Shown one piece after another: positions 9,300-18,534 of a DNA stretch of 64,000 bases (position 1 is its first letter; each line of letters starts with the position of its first letter). The stretch is taken from assembly GCA_006218065.1 (NCBI GenBank), contig VBWE01000012.1, positions 73,616 through 137,615 of the forward strand. Direction: 5' to 3'. Below the pieces are notes generated by a model that was given only the letters and a program-made list of their open reading frames with translations, ran no database searches and was not told the DNA's origin. A program made the translations under genes and the position numbers. This DNA comes from Bacteroidota bacterium. Its GTDB lineage: Bacteria; Bacteroidota; Bacteroidia; Palsa-965.

Positions 9300-10096
9300 C
9301 AGCTGATCAACTTGCCGCACTTTGTCCGCGCGTGCAGGAAATTGCGCGTGAAGCGGGTGCGTATATCCGGAACGAACGAAAAGCCTTCGATCATACCACG
9401 ATCGAAAGCAAGGGCCGGAATAATTTCGTTACGCATGTGGATAAAAATTCGGAGCAGATGCTGGTGAACGCACTTGCCCCGTTACTGCCCGGCGCAGGAT
9501 TCATTACCGAAGAAGACGATACCCGCGAACGCAGCGCCGATTATAATTGGGTGATCGATCCGCTCGACGGCACGACGAATTTCATTCACGGCATTCCCTG
9601 TTACTGCGTGAGCATCGGCCTGGTCAGCGGAAACGAATCCGTGCTCGGCGTGATTTACGAAGTGAACATGGACGAATGCTTTTACGCCTGGAAAGGCGGC
9701 GGCGCCTGGCTGAACGGAAAAAAGATACGGGTCGCTGCGACGAAGTCGCTTTCCGAGTCCGTTGTAGCTACCGGTTTTCCTTACGATGTAGGCACACACA
9801 GCCATGCCTACGTGCAGGTTTTAAGCGAACTGCTGAAAACCGTACGCGGACTGCGGCGCATAGGAGCGGCTGCTGTCGATATGGCCTACGTGGCCTGCGG
9901 ACGTTTCGATGCGTTTTATGAATCGGGTATTAATGCCTGGGATGTTGCAGCGGGATCGATCCTCGTGCAGGAAGCCGGCGGCAAAGTTTCCGATTTTAAA
10001 AACGGGACTGATTTTATTTTCGGACGGCAGATTATTTGCGGCCCGGAAGAAGTGACGGGGGAGTTATCCCTTATCATGGAAAAACACTTTTCTTGA
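9296..10096 (+). CDS. Inositol monophosphatase family protein (SuhB-like)
   Basis: A 266-residue metal-dependent phosphatase. It has the Mg-binding motif WVIDPLDGTTNF near residues 84-95 and the second motif NAWDVAAG near residue 213, with EED in between as a further metal ligand. The family hydrolyses inositol monophosphates, and related members act on other sugar or nucleotide phosphates; the substrate is not visible from sequence. The start is a GTG at 9296 that overlaps the lgt stop. It is the last gene of the lgt transcript; the following 336 bases hold a small hairpin. Confidence 0.92.
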   Translation: MTADQLAALCPRVQEIAREAGAYIRNERKAFDHTTIESKGRNNFVTHVDKNSEQMLVNALAPLLPGAGFITEEDDTRERSADYNWVIDPLDGTTNFIHGIPCYCVSIGLVSGNESVLGVIYEVNMDECFYAWKGGGAWLNGKKIRVAATKSLSESVVATGFPYDVGTHSHAYVQVLSELLKTVRGLRRIGAAAVDMAYVACGRFDAFYESGINAWDVAAGSILVQEAGGKVSDFKNGTDFIFGRQIICGPEEVTGELSLIMEKHFS

Positions 10097-10432
10097 TATG
10101 CCGGAAGTCCGATACGCCGGAACCGTTGCCCGAATTATTACGATGTATCCGGGAAGCGCCGCGTTCAGCAGAAGATTATGCTGAACAGCCTGAAATGATT
10201 TCTTCTACCCTGCAATAGTTTGCCGCGTCCCGTACCGGGAAAATTGTCCTGTAAAATGGCGCATCTTTCTTTTCGCCAATTAAACCTTCCCAACCGCCAG
10301 TTAACAGGAAAACAAAACCAGTTATTGCCCGCGCATTCTGAAACATGATTTGCAACCGGTTTTTACACGTTCGCTGCCAAACCATCCTGTACGTTTGTTA
10401 CGTAAACAGTTTTAAACAAGACTGTCCGTTCT
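10097..10432. other. 336-base intergenic stretch
   Basis: GTTCAGCA (10163-10170) and TGCTGAAC (10179-10186) form an eight-pair hairpin with an eight-base loop, a possible weak terminator without a T-run. A -7 promoter element TACGTTTG lies at 10390-10397, 36 bases before the next gene. I see no gene, tRNA or repeat family here otherwise. Confidence 0.5.
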
Positions 10433-11158
10433 ATGAAGCGTCACCTCTCTTCCGCATCCAAACTGTTTCTCCCGCTTTTACTGGTTTGTTTTTCCGCCGC
10501 AACCGCCCAGCGCCGTTGCGAGAAACAGGTTTTTCGCGCCGAGACCAATACCTGGCTCCGCAAAAACTTCCTGACTTTCGCTTTCGAGCGAAGTATAGGT
10601 CCCTCGTCGCTGACTATCGCTGTTGGCGGCGGCTGGCTCGGGCGCGACGAGCAGTACCTGCCCCCGGAAAAAATGAATTCCATGCTGGATGTGGCCGAGA
10701 TTCATAACAGCCAGACCTTTTTCCCGGATGTTGTTCCCCAACTGAAACAGGAAAGACCCTACCTGCAGCGCGTGAATACAAATTATACCGGCGGACTGAT
10801 GCGGATCGGTTACGCGTATTACCTGCACGGACGACGCTGCGACGACCGGCTCAAAGGACTGTATACCGGTCTCGACCTGAGCCTGCTCAAAACATTCGAA
10901 GACCAGGCGCTGATTTACCATTATATCAAAGCCAACAAATCATACGAAGTAAGTTCGGTAAATCGTTTCTGGACACTGGGTGTGGCTTTGCACGTGGGAT
11001 ACCAGTGGCTTTTCCTGAACGATCACCTTGCGCTTAACACACGCGTGCAGCACCCGTTTTACATTCCCTTCACCGAAGAGATCAACACGAATAGTCCTTT
11101 CGCAGGAAATCACTGGGAGCTGAATATCGGGATCGGTTGCCGCATCGGGGCGAAATAA
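10433..11158 (+). CDS. Exported beta-rich protein, likely outer membrane
   Basis: A 241-residue protein of unknown function. The first 25 residues are a signal peptide (basic start MKRH, hydrophobic core, cleavage after ATA before QRR). The mature part alternates aromatic and polar residues in strands such as FLTFAFERSI, GLMRIGYAYYL, LYTGLDLSLLK, WTLGVALHVGYQW and HWELNIGIGCRI, the pattern of a small outer-membrane beta-barrel or a porin-like adhesin. The last strand ends close to the C-terminus, as expected for barrel insertion. It has its own promoter element and faces the convergent cotransporter gene across a strong palindrome. Confidence 0.72.
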   Translation: MKRHLSSASKLFLPLLLVCFSAATAQRRCEKQVFRAETNTWLRKNFLTFAFERSIGPSSLTIAVGGGWLGRDEQYLPPEKMNSMLDVAEIHNSQTFFPDVVPQLKQERPYLQRVNTNYTGGLMRIGYAYYLHGRRCDDRLKGLYTGLDLSLLKTFEDQALIYHYIKANKSYEVSSVNRFWTLGVALHVGYQWLFLNDHLALNTRVQHPFYIPFTEEINTNSPFAGNHWELNIGIGCRIGAK

Positions 11159-11163
11159 AATGT

Positions 11164-11226
11164 CGAATGCCGAACTCCGAATGACGAAGTTTATTAGTGC
11201 ACTTCGCCATTCGGAGTTCGGCATTC
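11164..11226. terminator. Palindrome between convergent genes
   Basis: The arm 11164-11190 (CGAATGCCGAACTCCGAATG...) pairs with 11200-11226 almost perfectly around a nine-base loop. The position between the ends of two convergent genes suggests a bidirectional terminator. The GAATGCCGAACTCCGAAT type is another recurrent intergenic repeat of the phylum. Confidence 0.65.
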
Positions 11227-11276
11227 GGCATTAAATCCGGTTCACTTTCCCGAAGGGATATTCCCCATACTTTATG

Positions 11277-12944
11277 TTATCCTTGCTCCCATTTCGCCTG
11301 CTCCATCTTGCCTTGCTGAAAACGCAGGGATAAAGCATTGAGCAGCGACCGTTTGGCGAGAAAAATTTCACGTTCCATATTCAGCAGGGTCGAGGTTTCT
11401 TCACTCGAAAGTTTTCCATGCTGCAAAGCATCTGCGGCAAGTTTGGCCCCGGTTTCCTTATCCTGGTACGCATGCTTCAGCCGTTCCCCCAGCGCGCTGT
11501 TGCTGAGTCCCTGCTCCGCGTTGTCGAGCAATTCGGTAAGCGAATTTTCAAACCCGGTCCATTCTTTCCGGATCTGGTATGCCCAGTCGTGCTGAAAATC
11601 ATTCGCCGATTCGCGGAAATCTTTGATGTTGTGCCGGATATCCTTGATTGATTTCGCCGCCTGGATGGCATAGCGGATCGATTCTACCAGGTGTGATACT
11701 TCTTCATGTTCTTTCCTGTCGAGTTCCTGTCCGCGCAGTTGCAGCGAAAAAGCGAGCAGTTCGCCTTCCAGCTTTTTCAGATCGCTGTATGCTTCCGTGT
11801 GTTTTCCCGACACGCCGGCCAGTTGTTTAATCCCGCTGATGAACCCGGGATTCTTTTCCGTGTCATCCACGTCCAGCATTTCCCGGATATAAACCATCAC
11901 CTGCCGCGTTGCTTTGGCGCTTTCTTCTTTCAGGATATCGATACCGACCTGCGAAACCGGGATGTTTTCACGCAGCAGCGACAATTGTGATTTGTCTTCT
12001 CCCGAAGGGAAAAGCCGGGTGAGCATTTTCACGAAGAGCGAAATCAGCGGTACAAAAAGGAGAATACCGAACAGGTTGATCAGGCTCTGGAAGCTGACCA
12101 GCGCGATCAGTACGTCTTTCACGCCGAGGAAATCGCGGATGAAGGAGATCAGGGCGTTGAGAAAAACAAAAGCGAGCAGCAGCAAAACGATATTGAAAAT
12201 AAAATTGCCCCAGACCACTCTTTTTTTCTCCGCTGAAATCCGGAACCCGGCGAGGATGAATTTAACCGTTGTACCTACTTCCGAGCCGATAACGACAGCG
12301 GCCGCCTGCGGAAAACCGATGGTGCCGGTATGCAACGCTGTGAGCGTAATGGCCACCGCCGCCGAGCTCGACTGGATCAGCGAAGTGAGGACAAAACCGG
12401 CAAGGACAAAAAACCAGTTGCCGTATGCCGCATACGCGGAAAAATTAAAATCGCCGACCATGTCCAGGGCAGAGACTTTCATATAACCCAGGCCGACGAA
12501 CAGGATACCGAAAGCGAAAAAAACCTGGAACACATGGTAAAGTCTTTTCCGGTTCTCCAGGAAAAACATAGCCAGCGCCGAAACGGCGACTACAGGCAGG
12601 GAATAACTTTCGATATCGAGTTTGAAACCGACAGAAACCACGATCCAACTGGCCAGCGTCGTTCCCAGGTTGGCGCCGAGAATAATGCCCAGCGCATTCC
12701 GGAAACTGATTATGCCGGCTCCCACGAAAGCCAGGGTCATAAAACCCACGAGCGAACTGCTTTGCAGCAAACCGGTAACCAGCGCGCCGCCGAGAATCGC
12801 TTTAAACAGGTTGTTGGTATGCCTGCGCAGGAACAACTTAAACGTACGCCCCGACAACTTCCGGAGTACGCGTTCCATCATCGTCATGCCGTAAAGGAAA
12901 AGCCCGAGGCCGGCAAGAAACATCCAGAAAGAACTTCCGTTCAT
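11277..12944 (-). CDS. Na/Pi cotransporter family protein
   Basis: An inner-membrane protein of 555 residues in the NptA/YjbB family, which couples sodium to phosphate movement or exports phosphate. It has about eight to nine membrane segments and the two signature QSSS motifs, at residues 61-64 (GLLQSSSLVGF) and 191-194 (SLIQSSSAAVA), in an inverted duplicated arrangement. The C-terminal 220 residues are a soluble helical region of the PhoU type, rich in charged heptads. The gene stands alone on the minus strand. Confidence 0.9.
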   Translation of the reverse strand: MNGSSFWMFLAGLGLFLYGMTMMERVLRKLSGRTFKLFLRRHTNNLFKAILGGALVTGLLQSSSLVGFMTLAFVGAGIISFRNALGIILGANLGTTLASWIVVSVGFKLDIESYSLPVVAVSALAMFFLENRKRLYHVFQVFFAFGILFVGLGYMKVSALDMVGDFNFSAYAAYGNWFFVLAGFVLTSLIQSSSAAVAITLTALHTGTIGFPQAAAVVIGSEVGTTVKFILAGFRISAEKKRVVWGNFIFNIVLLLLAFVFLNALISFIRDFLGVKDVLIALVSFQSLINLFGILLFVPLISLFVKMLTRLFPSGEDKSQLSLLRENIPVSQVGIDILKEESAKATRQVMVYIREMLDVDDTEKNPGFISGIKQLAGVSGKHTEAYSDLKKLEGELLAFSLQLRGQELDRKEHEEVSHLVESIRYAIQAAKSIKDIRHNIKDFRESANDFQHDWAYQIRKEWTGFENSLTELLDNAEQGLSNSALGERLKHAYQDKETGAKLAADALQHGKLSSEETSTLLNMEREIFLAKRSLLNALSLRFQQGKMEQAKWEQG

Positions 12945-13052
12945 CCTCGCAATAATAGAAAGAATTTCAGCCTGAAACCCTGACGCAGGTCAGTCCGGGG
13001 AAATGCCTCCTGTTTTTTGTAACTTTACAGGGAAATTTCTCAGGAAAGATAT

Positions 13053-15275
13053 ATGCCTACCGAACAACCTGTCATTGATCTTGAACAGGAACGAAAAGAG
13101 ATTCTGAAGCGCTACCGCGGCCTGCTTAAAGCATGCAAACGCCGCCTGGAGAAGGGCGACAAAGCGCTTATCCGCAAAGCCTTCAACGTAGCCCTCGAAG
13201 CGCACAAGGACGTGCGCCGGAAGTCGGGCGAACCGTATATCTATCACCCGATCGCCGTAGCCCAGATCGCCGCCGAGGAAATCGGGCTGGGAACCACTTC
13301 GGTGGTTTGCGCATTGCTGCACGACGTGGTGGAAGATACCGACATCAGCCTGGATGATATCCGCGGCATGTTCGGTGAAAAAGTGGCGAAGATCATCGAC
13401 GGGCTTACCAAAATTGCGGGTGTTTTTGATGCGCGGACCAATTCGCTGCAGGCGGAAAACTTCCGCAAAATGCTGCTCACGCTCAGCGACGATGTCCGCG
13501 TGATCCTGCTCAAACTCTGCGACCGCCTGCACAACATGCGCACGCTCGAATCGATGAAGCGCGACAAGCAACTGAAGATCGCATCGGAAACGCTGTACCT
13601 CTACGCCCCGCTCGCACACCGGCTCGGACTCAACGCCATCAAAATAGAACTGGAAGATCTCGGGCTTAAATTTACCGAGCCGGAAATTTTCGGCGATATC
13701 GAAACCAAGCTCAAGGAAAGCGAACCCGAACGCAAAAAATTCATCCAGAAATTCATCCAGCCGATCAAAGAAATCCTGGCCGAGCAGGGATTCAAAGCGC
13801 GCGTATTCGGTCGCCCGAAATCCATTTTTTCGATCAACAACAAAATCCGGAATAAAAACGTGCCGTTCGAAGAGATCTACGACATCTTCGCCATCCGCAT
13901 CATCATCGACAGCAAAACAGAAGATGAAAAATCGGATTGCTGGCGCGTGTATTCCATCGTAACGGATTTCTATCATCCCAGCCCCGACCGGCTCCGCGAC
14001 TGGATCAGCACGCCGAAAGCCAACGGGTACGAATCGCTGCACACCACCGTGATGGGTCCCGAAGGGAAATGGGTGGAAGTGCAGATCCGCACCGAGCGTA
14101 TGGATGAAGTGGCCGAAAAAGGATACGCCGCACACTGGAAATATAAAGACCAGGGCGAAGCCGATCGCGAAAACCAGCTCGACGACTGGCTGCGCCGCAT
14201 CCGCGAGATGCTGGAAAGCGCCGAGGAAAATGCGCTCGACTTCATCGACGATTTCAAGCTCAATCTTTTTGCCGAAGAAATTTTTGTTTTCACCCCGCGC
14301 GGTGAAATGAAAACACTGCCCGTGGGCGGAACCGCACTCGATTTCGCATTTGAAATCCATACCAAAGTCGGTGAACAATGTATCGGCGCCAAAGTGAACC
14401 ACAAACTCGTTCCGCTGAGCCACCCGCTCAAAAGCGGCGACCAGGTGGAAGTGATCACCTCTTCCAAGCAGTCGCCGAAAGAAGACTGGCTGGGATACGT
14501 AGTTACCGCACGCGCCAAATCCAAAATCAAAAACGCGCTGAAAGAAGTCCGCCGGAAAATCGCCGAAGAAGGACGCGAAACGCTGGAGCGCAAGTTCAAC
14601 CACATCAAGGAAGATTTTACCATCCAGAATATCCAGGACCTCGCCAACTGGTATAAACTGCCGAGCAGCCAGGAACTTTTCTATCGCGTAGCCATGGGCA
14701 ATATCGGGCTCAAGCACGTGAAAGAATGGGTGAAAAACAAAGACAAACCGAACAAATCATCCAACAAGCAGGAACCTACGCTGGAACAGGTGGTGAAACA
14801 GGTGCGCGGCGACAAGAGCAGCGACTCGCTGGTGATCGGCGAAAACCTGACGAAGATCGACTATAAACTTTCGCCCTGCTGCAACCCGATTCCCGGCGAC
14901 GACGTGTTCGGTTTTATCACGATCAACGAAGGCATTAAAATTCACCGCGTCAACTGCCCGAATGCGCTGCAGCTGATGTCGAACTATGCTTACCGGATCG
15001 TCAAGGCGCGCTGGCACGGGCAGGAACTCATTTCCTTCCTCGCGGGCATCAAAGTTACCGGGATCGATGAAGTGGGTTTGGTGAACAATATCACGCACAT
15101 TATTTCCGGCGAACTGAACGTCAATATGCGTTCACTCAGTTTCGATACGAATGACGGAACATTCGAAGGTACGATCATGGTTTTTGTCCACGATTCGCAT
15201 CACCTGACCGAGCTGATCGGTAAACTGAAAAAAGTTCCGGGCGTACTGACGGTTAAGCGGATCAATCCTTCGTAG
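13053..15275 (+). CDS. Bifunctional (p)ppGpp synthetase/hydrolase
   Basis: A 740-residue RelA/SpoT-type enzyme that makes and degrades the alarmone (p)ppGpp on stalled ribosomes. The HD hydrolase domain carries H65 and the H90-D91 pair (LLHDVVEDT), so hydrolysis is expected. The synthetase domain follows (RPKSIFSINNKI, YDIFAIRIII, GYESLHTTVMGP, EVQIRTERMDEVAEKGYAAHW), then TGS (EEIFVFTPRGEMKTLPVGGT, from about 405), a helical/zinc region with CCNPIPGD near residue 610, and an ACT domain at the end. Both catalytic halves look intact. It has a possible -7 element TAACTTTA near 13031. Confidence 0.96.
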   Translation: MPTEQPVIDLEQERKEILKRYRGLLKACKRRLEKGDKALIRKAFNVALEAHKDVRRKSGEPYIYHPIAVAQIAAEEIGLGTTSVVCALLHDVVEDTDISLDDIRGMFGEKVAKIIDGLTKIAGVFDARTNSLQAENFRKMLLTLSDDVRVILLKLCDRLHNMRTLESMKRDKQLKIASETLYLYAPLAHRLGLNAIKIELEDLGLKFTEPEIFGDIETKLKESEPERKKFIQKFIQPIKEILAEQGFKARVFGRPKSIFSINNKIRNKNVPFEEIYDIFAIRIIIDSKTEDEKSDCWRVYSIVTDFYHPSPDRLRDWISTPKANGYESLHTTVMGPEGKWVEVQIRTERMDEVAEKGYAAHWKYKDQGEADRENQLDDWLRRIREMLESAEENALDFIDDFKLNLFAEEIFVFTPRGEMKTLPVGGTALDFAFEIHTKVGEQCIGAKVNHKLVPLSHPLKSGDQVEVITSSKQSPKEDWLGYVVTARAKSKIKNALKEVRRKIAEEGRETLERKFNHIKEDFTIQNIQDLANWYKLPSSQELFYRVAMGNIGLKHVKEWVKNKDKPNKSSNKQEPTLEQVVKQVRGDKSSDSLVIGENLTKIDYKLSPCCNPIPGDDVFGFITINEGIKIHRVNCPNALQLMSNYAYRIVKARWHGQELISFLAGIKVTGIDEVGLVNNITHIISGELNVNMRSLSFDTNDGTFEGTIMVFVHDSHHLTELIGKLKKVPGVLTVKRINPS

Positions 15276-15337
15276 GAATTTCAATGCAACATTGCAGCGG
15301 AAAAACGTGGAGGCCGTATGGAAAATGCTGAGCAAAC

Positions 15338-17464
15338 CTAAACGGGATCTTCCACCGCAACGGAATCCGTTTTATTCAGCGAGTCTTTCGGATTCTTGTT
15401 TTTCTTCGGCAACGGTACTTCCACTTTTTTCCCGATCTCTTTTTTCTTGATCCCGAAAATCCGGTACGCGAGCAGTTTGCCGGTATCTTCCGTTTTCTTG
15501 ATCACCATCGCTCCCGAAACCAGCGTACTGTCCTTGTCGCCGGAAATACGGTAGTGAATTTCCCTGTTCTTGCCGTTGGTTTTGAACTCCACGGAAACTT
15601 TCGGCGCTTTGGTGTCTTCCGTCCATTCGATATCGCAGCTTTCGAATTCTTCGCGGATGGTTTTGAACTCTTCCGTTCCGTCGCCGGTTACGCTGAGCCG
15701 GAAAGGAAGTTCGACATCGGAATAAGGCACAAGCTGCGGGTAAATCTCATAAAACTTAACGGCGCATTTCATCCGTGCTTCTTCTTTATCCTGCTGGTCG
15801 TATGATTCCGCAAGCGCTTCGTAGCAGCGGGCGATCAGCAGCCGTTCATAAGCGGTATCGAGGTCTTTGTCTTCGAGTACTTCTTTCAGGTAGGTTTCGG
15901 CTTCTTCGGCTTTTCCTTCATTGAGCAGCAGCCTTCCGACAAAATATTTGAAGTACTTCTTTACATTTTTCCGCTTGTCGGTTTCGATCAGTTTTTTGTA
16001 ACGATCTATAAAATAATCGTTGCTGAAACCGCCGATCAGGAACCAGACTTCATCGAACGACATCAGGTTTTCGGAAGAGAAGAGCGTGTAGATCACGTCC
16101 GCACGTTCCGGGTTGTTTGCCAGCAGCGAAGCCACTACCATCTTCAGCGTGTACTGCTGTATGTTCAGCGTCATCCACCTGAACCAGCGCTTCGGGTTGC
16201 ACCATTCCCAGAAGCCGTTATGCTCGAACATGTATTCTTTTTCTTCGTGCACCTTGTTCATGTAATTGTACAGCGCGATGCAAAGCTCATACTGTTCCTG
16301 TCCCCAGGTTGTGCCGATATGCAGTTCGTGGAACGCATTCGCTTTATTCATCCGGTGCTGGCTTTCGGCCGTGAGTCCCTGGTAAAACTGCGCGCGCGCC
16401 AGGCCGATGCTGTGCCAGCCGAAACCAGGAGTGGAGCCCTGCTGTTCGATGACTTTGGAAAGCAGGCTGTCCGACTGTTCCGGCTGCCCTTTGTAAATAC
16501 CGATCATACCGCGCATGTAGTTGAACTCGCGCGTGCGTTTTTCGGAATAATCTTCGCGGGATGCGGCTTGTGCGTAAAACTCTTCGGCCGTTTTGAAATC
16601 GGCGCAAACGTATTTGAAATTGGCGTAGTTGTTGTTCGAAAAACCTGCCCAGTCCTGCATCAGCCCGTAATAATACTCGGCCGAATCGACTTCAAAATTA
16701 TAGGCAAACAGGATCGCTTTATAATGATACACGCCGTAACGCTGCTGCTCGATGAAATTAGGCTGGAAGATGCGGATGTTGAGGTAATAGTCGCGCTGGT
16801 ATTTCCACGCCGCCGAATCCAGCATCTTCATAGCCATATCGTTATTCTCTTTTACCGAGTTTTTCAGGAAGCTGTACTGCGACGAAGTATATACCCGGTT
16901 ACGGTGATACAGCCACGACATGGTATTGTAAGGCTCAACCGCAAATTCGAGCTGCATGTTTTTGTCGCGCACTTTGCGCAGCACTTCCATGGCTTTATCG
17001 GGCTGTTCGATATTCTGGTAACACTGTTCGAGATAATAGCAGATGAACCCGTAATCTTCCTGCCGGCGATACACATTGAAAAACGTAAAAAAGTCGGACG
17101 TGCGCGTGCGAAGCTGCCACTTGTAATCCTTCTCGATCAGTTTCAGCGCTTTCTCCAGCGGTTTGATGGCGCGTGCAAAACCGTCGGCATCCGCTGCGCG
17201 GAAATAAAAGAACGCGCCCTGCAGGAACCAGCCGCCATAGTACGTGCTGTCGTTCCGGATGAATTCCTTGCTTTTGCTGAACGCTTTTTCATCCGTGAAA
17301 TTTATGCCCTGCCGCTCCTGGTCCATCCGGTCGCGCAACGATCCGCCCTGTCCCGGCAACTGGAACTGGGCATGCGCGGAAAAAGCGAATGAAAAAAACA
17401 GCACGAAGCCGGCATAAAGCTTATGCTTCCATCTCATTCCGGTACCGGGTTTCCTGCTGTTCAC
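15338..17464 (-). CDS. Large exported helical-repeat protein
   Basis: A 708-residue protein with an N-terminal signal peptide (hydrophobic core LYAGFVLFFSFAF, cleavage after AHA). An internal Met ten residues in (start 17437) would give a more typical signal peptide and is equally possible. The bulk is helical, with repeated pairs of amphipathic helices rich in Tyr, Trp and Glu (for example near 95-135, 280-320, 480-560), consistent with TPR-like repeats. The C-terminal 120 residues turn into beta strands and end in a Lys/Asp-rich tail. It is the last gene of the DUF58-transglutaminase-MoxR operon, 25 bases after MoxR, so it probably works with that envelope system. Its exact role is unknown. 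Confidence 0.72.
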   Translation of the reverse strand: MNSRKPGTGMRWKHKLYAGFVLFFSFAFSAHAQFQLPGQGGSLRDRMDQERQGINFTDEKAFSKSKEFIRNDSTYYGGWFLQGAFFYFRAADADGFARAIKPLEKALKLIEKDYKWQLRTRTSDFFTFFNVYRRQEDYGFICYYLEQCYQNIEQPDKAMEVLRKVRDKNMQLEFAVEPYNTMSWLYHRNRVYTSSQYSFLKNSVKENNDMAMKMLDSAAWKYQRDYYLNIRIFQPNFIEQQRYGVYHYKAILFAYNFEVDSAEYYYGLMQDWAGFSNNNYANFKYVCADFKTAEEFYAQAASREDYSEKRTREFNYMRGMIGIYKGQPEQSDSLLSKVIEQQGSTPGFGWHSIGLARAQFYQGLTAESQHRMNKANAFHELHIGTTWGQEQYELCIALYNYMNKVHEEKEYMFEHNGFWEWCNPKRWFRWMTLNIQQYTLKMVVASLLANNPERADVIYTLFSSENLMSFDEVWFLIGGFSNDYFIDRYKKLIETDKRKNVKKYFKYFVGRLLLNEGKAEEAETYLKEVLEDKDLDTAYERLLIARCYEALAESYDQQDKEEARMKCAVKFYEIYPQLVPYSDVELPFRLSVTGDGTEEFKTIREEFESCDIEWTEDTKAPKVSVEFKTNGKNREIHYRISGDKDSTLVSGAMVIKKTEDTGKLLAYRIFGIKKKEIGKKVEVPLPKKNKNPKDSLNKTDSVAVEDPV

Positions 17465-17489
17465 GTTTATTTCGTTTTTGGCGGCGGAA

Positions 17490-18497
17490 TTACTGCGCGC
17501 CGATTTTCAGTTTCACGAGCCGGTCCATTTCACGTTCGAGCACCTGCCCGAGGGCGATGCGCGATGCTTCACGGTTCTTGAAGATCAGGCGATGGTGAAG
17601 CACTACGTGCGCCAGGTTTTTGATATCGTCTTCCACCACGTAATTGCGCTGGTTGACCAAAGCGAAAGCCCGGAGGCATTTCAGGAAAATGATTCCCGCG
17701 CGCGTGGATGCGCCCAGCTGGATTTCCGGGTGCCTGCGCGTTCCCCAGATCACGTTTTTCACACCGCGGATGATTTCCGGGTGCACATAAACGGATTCGG
17801 ATTCGTTCTGCATGCCGATCACATCCTGGTAACTGAGCACCTGCCCGATCGTTTCGTTGATCTTGTTGATGCTGACATAATTTTCGAGGATGTTCATTTC
17901 ATCCTCTTCGGTAACGTACCCGAACGAAATCTTCATAAAGAAACGGTCGAGCTGCGCGGCGGGCAGCGGGTAGGTTCCTTCCATTTCGATCGGGTTCTGC
18001 GTAGCGATGGTGAAGAAAAAACGGTCGAGCTGGTGCGTGTGGTCGCCGATGGAAATCTGGTTTTCGGCCATACACTCGAGCAGCGCGCTCTGCACTTTCG
18101 GCGAAGCGCGGTTGATCTCGTCGGCCAGCAGTACGTTGGTGAACAACGGCCCTTTGCGGAAAACGAAATCTTTTTTCGACTCATCAAAAATATGCGAACC
18201 GATCAGGTCCATCGGCAAAAGATCGGGCGTGAACTGGATACGTTTAAACGTAACGTGTCTGCCGCCATCTGCCGGGTTCGCTTCGCCAAGCCCGCCCGCA
18301 ATGGAATGCGCCAGCGCTTTGGCCATCTGGGTTTTTCCCATGCCCGGGTTGTCTTCGAGCAGGATATGTCCTTTGGCCAGCAGCGCAGTAATGACAAAAC
18401 TCACTTCGAGGCGTTTGCCTTTGATGATCTTGCCGATATTATCGTTCAGCGACTGGATTTTCTGGTAATGCGCGGGAGCAATGCTGTTCACTTCCAT
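17490..18497 (-). CDS. MoxR-family AAA ATPase
   Basis: A 335-residue AAA+ ATPase with Walker A EDNPGMGKT at 48-56 and Walker B VLLADEIN at 122-129, a sensor-1 region FFTIATQNP, and the helical lid that ends the AAA_3/AAA_lid_2 arrangement. MoxR proteins act as chaperone-like ATPases that activate or assemble partner proteins; with DUF58 and transglutaminase-domain neighbours they form a widespread but poorly understood envelope-stress module. It lies 37 bases after the transglutaminase gene. Confidence 0.93.
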   Translation of the reverse strand: MEVNSIAPAHYQKIQSLNDNIGKIIKGKRLEVSFVITALLAKGHILLEDNPGMGKTQMAKALAHSIAGGLGEANPADGGRHVTFKRIQFTPDLLPMDLIGSHIFDESKKDFVFRKGPLFTNVLLADEINRASPKVQSALLECMAENQISIGDHTHQLDRFFFTIATQNPIEMEGTYPLPAAQLDRFFMKISFGYVTEEDEMNILENYVSINKINETIGQVLSYQDVIGMQNESESVYVHPEIIRGVKNVIWGTRRHPEIQLGASTRAGIIFLKCLRAFALVNQRNYVVEDDIKNLAHVVLHHRLIFKNREASRIALGQVLEREMDRLVKLKIGAQ

Positions 18498-18534
18498 ATT
18501 TTTTCTGTTTTATCGGATTCTTTTTCGGGATGAA

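Noticed and set aside
12990-14717. Long minus-strand reading frame opposite the (p)ppGpp gene
   Set aside because: It is the antisense shadow of a G/C-rich gene with complete RelA/SpoT motifs; no recognisable domain of its own.
16220-17392. 390-codon plus-strand frame opposite the exported repeat protein
   Set aside because: Antisense shadow; the opposite strand has a signal peptide and operon context.
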